Source: an uncultured Bacteroidales bacterium (GTDB lineage: Bacteria; Bacteroidota; Bacteroidia; Bacteroidales; WCHB1-69). Taken from it: DNA of 47,759 bases. The notes under the pieces are model-generated. The model was given only the letters and a program-made list of their open reading frames with translations. It searched no databases and was not told where the DNA came from. Shown here piece after piece: positions 43,216 to 47,759 of the stretch (positions within the stretch are counted from its first letter, which is position 1; each line of letters opens with the position of its first letter). Made by a program: the position numbers and the translations under genes. The DNA lies in NCBI GenBank assembly GCA_900319925.1, contig ONQE01000003.1, positions 1 through 47,759 of the forward strand, written 5' to 3'.

Positions 43216-44679
43216 ATGAAGGTTGAAACAATATTAACCATTGCCGCCCAGTGCGACAGAGCAGCCCGCGACGGCGCGAACGAGGACAACTGCCTCGTCG
43301 TGTCGCCGGTAGGCTGCGAAACCCCCACAGTGAACCATTTCGGAGATGTCGCAGGCTTCTCCGAAGTGGTCCCGCTGCGGGATAAAGGCTGTCTTTTGGT
43401 CGTGGCCGACGGTATGGGTGGAATGAACGCCGGCGAGGTGGCCTCCCAAATAGCCGTGACCACGCTTGCCAAATGCTTCAGCGAAGTAGGTTTGAAGAAT
43501 GTGGAGTTGACCGACAACGCCATTCGGAAATTTCTTCGCAAGTCCATTGTGACCGCTGATGACGCCATCAAGAAAACCGCTGCCAAAGACAAGGAGAAGG
43601 AAGGCATGGGCACTACCGTGGTACTGTTGTGGATTCTGCCCGACAACACGGCCTATTATGCGTGGTGCGGAGACAGCCGACTCTACCGCTACACGTCCGA
43701 TATGGGATTGCAGACGCTCTCCCACGACCACTCCTACGTGATGGAAATCCTCCATTTGAGCGAGGAGGAGGCCTTCGTACATCCCAACAACAACATTATC
43801 ACCCGCAGCCTCGGTAACCCTTCTGAAAAGGCAAATCCAGAAATTGAGGGTCCTTTCCAAATTTACAAGGACGACCTGTTCCTGCTCTGCAGCGACGGGC
43901 TTTGCGGTGTTCTCCCCTCCCAAAAAATCGATGAGAATATCCCTTGCATCGAAGATATCTTGGAGGAGCACATTCCAGATGCCGACCATCTCATAGACGG
44001 CATCAACGAGTTATGGACCGCCGCCGCCGCAGCTGGATGGCATGACAATGTCACCACGCTGCTCTGCCAGGTCAAGGAAGGTCCCAAACGCCCCGCAGCG
44101 AAGAAAAAGCCAAAGGCGATGCAGACCAACAAAAGCAATACATCAACCCCTCCCACCCCAAGTGCTGCCCCTCGCGATGAGGAAGGTGAGAAGAAGCGCG
44201 GTCGTAGGGATACGCTCATCGCCCTCCTCGTAGTGGCATTGATCGCTGCCATAACGGTCGGTACGATTTTCGGGATGCGGTATTTCAAAAAAAGCAAGGC
44301 TGAGATAACCAAACAGGAACAGTCAAATATGAAAACTCCGAAAGACACTTTGCCTCAAGAGGTTGCGCAAGAAGATGTGCCTCCAGTCGCACAGCCGGGG
44401 ACCTACGCGGCTCCACCACAAAGTGCCGATGTCAGAGCACAACACCGCGAAAATCAGAGTACCTCCGTCACCTCAACCGCTGGGGACAATCCGCAAGGGG
44501 GTAATGATCCTTCAGCCCCGGGAATCTCTGTGCCGGGAGATGGTGAATATCAGGAAATACCTAATTTGCCGCCAAAGAGCCAGGGTACGGCTGATGAAAA
44601 AAGTACAGGAAAAGGCAAAAGCTCGACCAATCCCTTGATTAAGAATGCAAAGGAAAAAAGGAAAAGCGTCAAGATATAA
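43216..44679 (+). CDS. PP2C-type Ser/Thr phosphatase with a membrane helix and extracytoplasmic tail
   Basis: 487 residues. PP2C domain about 1-295: GANEDNCLVV, VVADGMGGMNAGE (metal Asp65), GMGTTVVLL, WCGDSRLYR, LLCSDGLCGVL and WHDNVTTLL (Asp277). All metal-binding residues are visible, so it should be active. A cytoplasmic linker, one helix at about 333-355 (LIALLVVALIAAITVGTIF), and a disordered Pro/Gln/Ser-rich extracytoplasmic tail ending in basic residues complete it. In bacteria PP2C enzymes reverse Hanks-kinase phosphorylation; this is the only phosphatase visible in an operon with three kinases. It starts 69 nt after the Lys-rich protein gene. Confidence 0.92.
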   Translation: MKVETILTIAAQCDRAARDGANEDNCLVVSPVGCETPTVNHFGDVAGFSEVVPLRDKGCLLVVADGMGGMNAGEVASQIAVTTLAKCFSEVGLKNVELTDNAIRKFLRKSIVTADDAIKKTAAKDKEKEGMGTTVVLLWILPDNTAYYAWCGDSRLYRYTSDMGLQTLSHDHSYVMEILHLSEEEAFVHPNNNIITRSLGNPSEKANPEIEGPFQIYKDDLFLLCSDGLCGVLPSQKIDENIPCIEDILEEHIPDADHLIDGINELWTAAAAAGWHDNVTTLLCQVKEGPKRPAAKKKPKAMQTNKSNTSTPPTPSAAPRDEEGEKKRGRRDTLIALLVVALIAAITVGTIFGMRYFKKSKAEITKQEQSNMKTPKDTLPQEVAQEDVPPVAQPGTYAAPPQSADVRAQHRENQSTSVTSTAGDNPQGGNDPSAPGISVPGDGEYQEIPNLPPKSQGTADEKSTGKGKSSTNPLIKNAKEKRKSVKI

Positions 44680-44708
44680 GCCGATAGAGCACCAGAATAA
44701 TTGATAGT

Positions 44709-46019
44709 ATGCCAAAATTACAACAAGGATATCTGTTTAACAATCGCTACCAACTCCTGCGGAAAATAGGATCGGGAGGGTACTCTGAGGTGTGGCTGGT
44801 GTCGGACACGCACATGAAGGGTTTTGAACTCGTGCTCAAGATATTCCTTCCCGAAGCGCAATTGGACGACAAGATGGTAGATCTCTTCGGCAAGGAGTTT
44901 CAGTTAGTGTATAATATCAATCACCCTAACCTTCTGAAATACGGTCATTTCGATGCCTGTATGGGGTATCCGTACTTGGAGATGCCCTACTACAGATTGG
45001 GCTCTGCGGAAAAGTTGATCGGTCACTGCACCGAGGATGTGGGATGGCGGTATCTTCGCGATGTCGCCGCTGGGTTGGCCTGTCTGCACTCAAAGCGACC
45101 TGCCATCATCCATCAGGATATCAAACCTGCGAATGTGCTCCTCAGCGATGACTCTTTCATCATCACTGATTTCGGAATCAGCGCGAGCGTGAATAGCATG
45201 TTCAAAGATTCCAACAGCTACAAAGCAGTGCTCGGGACGCGTCCCTATATGCCGCCTGAGAAATACCTGCCCAATCCGGAGATATACGTCGAGAATGACA
45301 TCTGGTCGCTTGGAGCCTCGCTTTACGAACTGCTCACCGGCGATTTGCCCTTTGGTAGTAGGGGTGGTGCGGAACAGTTAGAGAAAATAGAGAGCCCCGA
45401 GCTACCCGCGACCTTCTCCAACGAGATGCGCTATGTGGTTCGTAAATGCCTCTCATACTATCCAAGCCATCGCCTCACGGCCAAAGAACTGAAATCTTAT
45501 GCGGAAACGCAGATAGAAAAACGCAAGACCCCACCACCACCACCACCATCGAACCCTTACACCACTTCGGGAGGCCGGCAAAGACAGATAGACCCGCTGT
45601 TCAGTTCCAATGGTTCTGGGGGCTCTCGCGGATATGATTATCCACACAAACCGGACAGAAACCGGCTCTCGTGGGTCTTGATTGCTGCCGCCAGTGTCGT
45701 GGGAATTGCCATGGTTGTCTTCTTCACCATCTTTTTGTTTAATCATTCGGGTAGAAGTAATCCTGTTGTTGTTGAACAGCAGGAAGACACGGTGAGACCT
45801 GCTCCTCCCACTCCTGACGTGCCCGTCTCGGGAAAGAAGTCTTCTCCAAAGGGTACCCGAACAGGCACCAATGCAAATGGAGGTAGAGGAGGCACGGTTG
45901 ACGTTTCCCCATCTGATGATCCCAGTGAGGATGAGGCGAGCGACGATGTCTTTTCCGATCAACACAAATACAAAACAACGTTTGTGAGTTCCTCTATGGG
46001 AGGAAACAATAAAGACTGA
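44709..46019 (+). CDS. Membrane Ser/Thr protein kinase, non-RD (HQD), paralogue 1
   Basis: 436 residues. Kinase domain about 8-275: glycine loop IGSGGYSEVWLV, Lys in LVLKIFLPE, catalytic HQDIKPANVLL (His135-Gln136-Asp137), DFG in TDFGISA, and MPPEKY for APE. The usual Arg of HRD is Gln, so it is a non-RD kinase, which often do not need activation-loop phosphorylation. A Pro run (PPPPPPSNP) links to one membrane helix at about 320-346 and a roughly 90-residue extracytoplasmic tail rich in Ser, Asp and Thr. It is a close paralogue of the next gene in the kinase domain but not in the tail. Confidence 0.92.
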   Translation: MPKLQQGYLFNNRYQLLRKIGSGGYSEVWLVSDTHMKGFELVLKIFLPEAQLDDKMVDLFGKEFQLVYNINHPNLLKYGHFDACMGYPYLEMPYYRLGSAEKLIGHCTEDVGWRYLRDVAAGLACLHSKRPAIIHQDIKPANVLLSDDSFIITDFGISASVNSMFKDSNSYKAVLGTRPYMPPEKYLPNPEIYVENDIWSLGASLYELLTGDLPFGSRGGAEQLEKIESPELPATFSNEMRYVVRKCLSYYPSHRLTAKELKSYAETQIEKRKTPPPPPPSNPYTTSGGRQRQIDPLFSSNGSGGSRGYDYPHKPDRNRLSWVLIAAASVVGIAMVVFFTIFLFNHSGRSNPVVVEQQEDTVRPAPPTPDVPVSGKKSSPKGTRTGTNANGGRGGTVDVSPSDDPSEDEASDDVFSDQHKYKTTFVSSSMGGNNKD

Positions 46020-46089
46020 ATAGTTAGGGGAGAGTATATTCGAGATGAATCGAAATCAAAAAAAGTAAAAATAAGAAACGATAGAAGAT

Positions 46090-47490
46090 ATGTCAAGATT
46101 GCAGCAAGATTTCCTGTTTGACGGCCGTTACCTGCTGAGGAAAAAGTTAGGCGAAGGCGGATTCTCCGAGGTGTGGCTTGTGGATGACACCTCCGCGAAG
46201 ATCACTTTGGTGTTGAAGGTGTTCCTGCCCTCCTCCCAACTCGACGAGTCGGGTATTGAGATGTTCCGTCAGGAGTTTGCCTTGGTCTATAACCTCAATC
46301 ACCCCAACTTGTTGAAGTACACCTACTACGGGGTCTGCGTGGGTCATCCCTACTTGGTGATGCCCTACTACAACTCGGGCTCCGCCGAAGACTTGCTGGG
46401 CAACTGCAGCGAGCGCAAGGCCTGGCAGTTCCTCCATGACGTGTCGGCAGGCCTGGCCTGCATGCACGAGCATCAGCCTCCCATCATCCATCAGGATATC
46501 AAACCCGCTAACGTGCTGCTGGACGGCAACAGCTACATCATTACCGACTTCGGCATCAGCGGCAAGGCGCGCAGCATCTTGGGTGAGGGTGGCGAAGGCC
46601 AGTCAACGGTTCAAGGCACTCGCCCGTACATGCCGCCCGAGAAGTTCCGCCGCGACCAGATTCCCTTGGTGGCCAGCGATATATGGGCCCTCGGCGCGTC
46701 GCTCTATGAGATGCTCACCGGTCGTCTGCCTTTCGGCGGGCAAGGCGGCGAGGCGCAACTCCAAGGAGCGGAAGTCCCGCCGCTGCCGGAAAGTTTCTCG
46801 GACGACTTGCGGCAGATCATCATGCAGTGCCTGCTGCCCGAGCCTACAGCCCGTCCCCACGCTGCCGATTTGGAGCAGTTCGCCGCCTACCACCTTGCGC
46901 AAACTCCCTACACGTCGGGGTCGGTCCGCACTTCCGGCTCTTACGGCGGCTCTTTCGGGTCGTCCATCCATATCGAGTCCCCCACGCCGGAACCTGCTCC
47001 CGCCCCGGTGCGTGCACCCAAGTCCAGGAAGGGACTCATTATCGGTGTCGCGGCTGCGGCTGTCGTTCTGTTGGCGGTCATCCTCGCTGTCGTGTTGGGC
47101 GGCCGAGGGGGAACCTCTCAACAGCAGCAGTATGACGAAACCATGGCGTTCTACCAACGCGGTGCCCAGTTCTACCAACAAGGAATGACGAACACCCAGG
47201 GGCAACTTGACAAGTTCCGACAGGCTCTCGTTATGTTCGACAGTGCCCAGAGTCGCCAAAACCCCATGTTCCGCGAATCGGAATATCCCGACAGCATCAA
47301 CGCCATGCGCGGCCGGATGTATGACCACTGCATAGCGACAGCCAAACGCGATTATGCGGCCGCATTTATGGAAAACGGCATCCGCCAGGATGTGTTGGAA
47401 TACCTTAAATTCGCCAAGTTGATCAATAATACGAGTGAAGTCAATAACCTCATGGACTCCCTGCAGTATGTCTATATCTCCGAGAATTGA
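46090..47490 (+). CDS. Membrane Ser/Thr protein kinase, non-RD (HQD), paralogue 2, with TPR-like extracytoplasmic domain
   Basis: 466 residues. The kinase domain (about 8-270) mirrors its neighbour: LGEGGFSEVWLV, Lys in LVLKVFLPS, HQDIKPANVLL (134-144), TDFGISG and GTRPYMPPEKF. The membrane helix is at about 315-337 (GVAAAAVVLLAVILAVVLGG). The tail (about 340-466) is predicted helical, with TPR-like spacing (YDETMAFYQRGAQFYQQGM, FRQALVMFDSAQSRQ). It could sense an envelope partner such as the next gene's product, which has similar helical content. Tandem duplication of the kinase domain with exchanged sensor tails is the simplest history. Confidence 0.92.
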   Translation: MSRLQQDFLFDGRYLLRKKLGEGGFSEVWLVDDTSAKITLVLKVFLPSSQLDESGIEMFRQEFALVYNLNHPNLLKYTYYGVCVGHPYLVMPYYNSGSAEDLLGNCSERKAWQFLHDVSAGLACMHEHQPPIIHQDIKPANVLLDGNSYIITDFGISGKARSILGEGGEGQSTVQGTRPYMPPEKFRRDQIPLVASDIWALGASLYEMLTGRLPFGGQGGEAQLQGAEVPPLPESFSDDLRQIIMQCLLPEPTARPHAADLEQFAAYHLAQTPYTSGSVRTSGSYGGSFGSSIHIESPTPEPAPAPVRAPKSRKGLIIGVAAAAVVLLAVILAVVLGGRGGTSQQQQYDETMAFYQRGAQFYQQGMTNTQGQLDKFRQALVMFDSAQSRQNPMFRESEYPDSINAMRGRMYDHCIATAKRDYAAAFMENGIRQDVLEYLKFAKLINNTSEVNNLMDSLQYVYISEN

Positions 47491-47494
47491 TAAT

Positions 47495-47547
47495 TCACCA
47501 AACACTATTCACCAAACACAAGTCACCAAACACAAGTCACCAATCCC
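47495..47547 (+). repeat. 14-nt tandem repeat TCACCAAACACAAG, about 3.8 copies
   Basis: Copies begin at 47495, 47509, 47523 and 47537. The second and third are identical, the first differs at its end and the last is partial. It fills the gap before the last gene. The CACAAGTCAC word it contains also occurs in the nrdD-nrdG gap. Confidence 0.85.
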
Positions 47548-47554
47548 AAATCGT

Positions 47555-47759
47555 ATGAAAAAAATCGTCTTTATTCTGTTGATGGCGTTCTTTGTTCCGA
47601 TGTGTACTGTTTACGCCCAGGATTGTTCTGACCGGATTCAGTCGGCCGGAAAACTTTACGACAATTATAAAAAAACGAAAAACAAGAAGCAACTCGACGA
47701 GGCACGCAAGCAGTTGCAGAATATCATCAACAACTCTTCCAACCCCGAGAACTGTCGGA
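47555..47759 (+). CDS. Secreted helical (TPR-like) protein, 3' truncated by window end
   Basis: The first 68 codons are present. Signal peptide MKKIVFILLMAFFVPMCTVYAQ is followed by a helix-rich start (DCSDRIQSAGKLYDNYKKTK, then KKQLDEARKQLQNIINN) that resembles a first TPR unit. It follows the second membrane kinase by 64 nt, including the 14-nt repeats, and is probably in the same operon. Its likeness in style to the extracytoplasmic tail of that kinase hints at a shared periplasmic complex. The full function cannot be judged from the fragment. Confidence 0.75.
   Translation, partial: MKKIVFILLMAFFVPMCTVYAQDCSDRIQSAGKLYDNYKKTKNKKQLDEARKQLQNIINNSSNPENCR

Noticed and set aside
38269..47759. 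Type VI secretion threonine-phosphorylation cassette (PpkA/PppA/Fha)
   Set aside because: No tss gene, Hcp, VgrG or ClpV occurs in the window, and the protease and secreted proteins do not fit that cassette.

Overview
This is a 47.8 kb, gene-dense stretch of a Bacteroidales-type (Bacteroidota) chromosome. The lineage call rests on three things seen here: surface proteins with type IX secretion (T9SS) C-terminal sorting domains of both type A and type B; promoter-like TAnnTTTG -7 elements instead of TATAAT boxes; and lipoprotein and secretion signals typical of the phylum. The gene set (class III ribonucleotide reductase, menaquinone genes, a NamZ-like muramidase) fits an anaerobe from a gut-like habitat, but the species cannot be named from the sequence.

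Layout. Bases 1-10.9 kb carry a 5'-truncated giant T9SS cargo protein, a NamZ/DUF1343 lipoprotein, a small secreted protein and a second large T9SS cargo protein. A prolyl oligopeptidase lipoprotein lies convergently on the minus strand (10974-13103). The gap from 13.1 to 13.46 kb holds two divergent promoters and a striking phased array of octamers. Next come purL, a pair of 61-nt repeats, a DUF151 bifunctional-nuclease protein, and a cobalamin riboswitch leading nrdD-nrdG.

From 21.1 to 32.9 kb lies the first candidate system. A membrane Cache-like/SpoIIE phosphatase/HATPase protein is followed by a tight run: STAS antagonist, Sfp-type phosphopantetheinyl transferase, outer-membrane beta-barrel, and a 2422-residue two-module NRPS (C-A-T-C-A-T-R) ending in a thioester reductase. 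The predicted product is an N-capped dipeptide aldehyde or something derived from it. The transferase would activate the synthetase, the barrel could serve export, and the SpoIIE/HATPase/STAS partner-switching set may set expression or activity. A strong terminator separates this from the convergent menA-menG pair.

From 34.75 kb to the end lies the second candidate: a run of at least eleven same-strand genes with gaps of 70 nt or less. It begins with a T9SS type A surface protein and two secreted or outer-membrane proteins. It continues with a zinc-ribbon/FHA protein carrying repeated Lys-x-Thr motifs, a Ser/Thr kinase-FHA fusion, a membrane FHA-trypsin-like protease, a secreted Lys-rich protein, a membrane PP2C phosphatase, two paralogous membrane kinases with HQD in place of HRD, and a truncated secreted protein. 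This looks like a self-contained phospho-threonine signalling circuit joined to envelope proteins. No T6SS genes are present to explain it.

No rRNA, tRNA, CRISPR array, transposase or phage gene was recognised.
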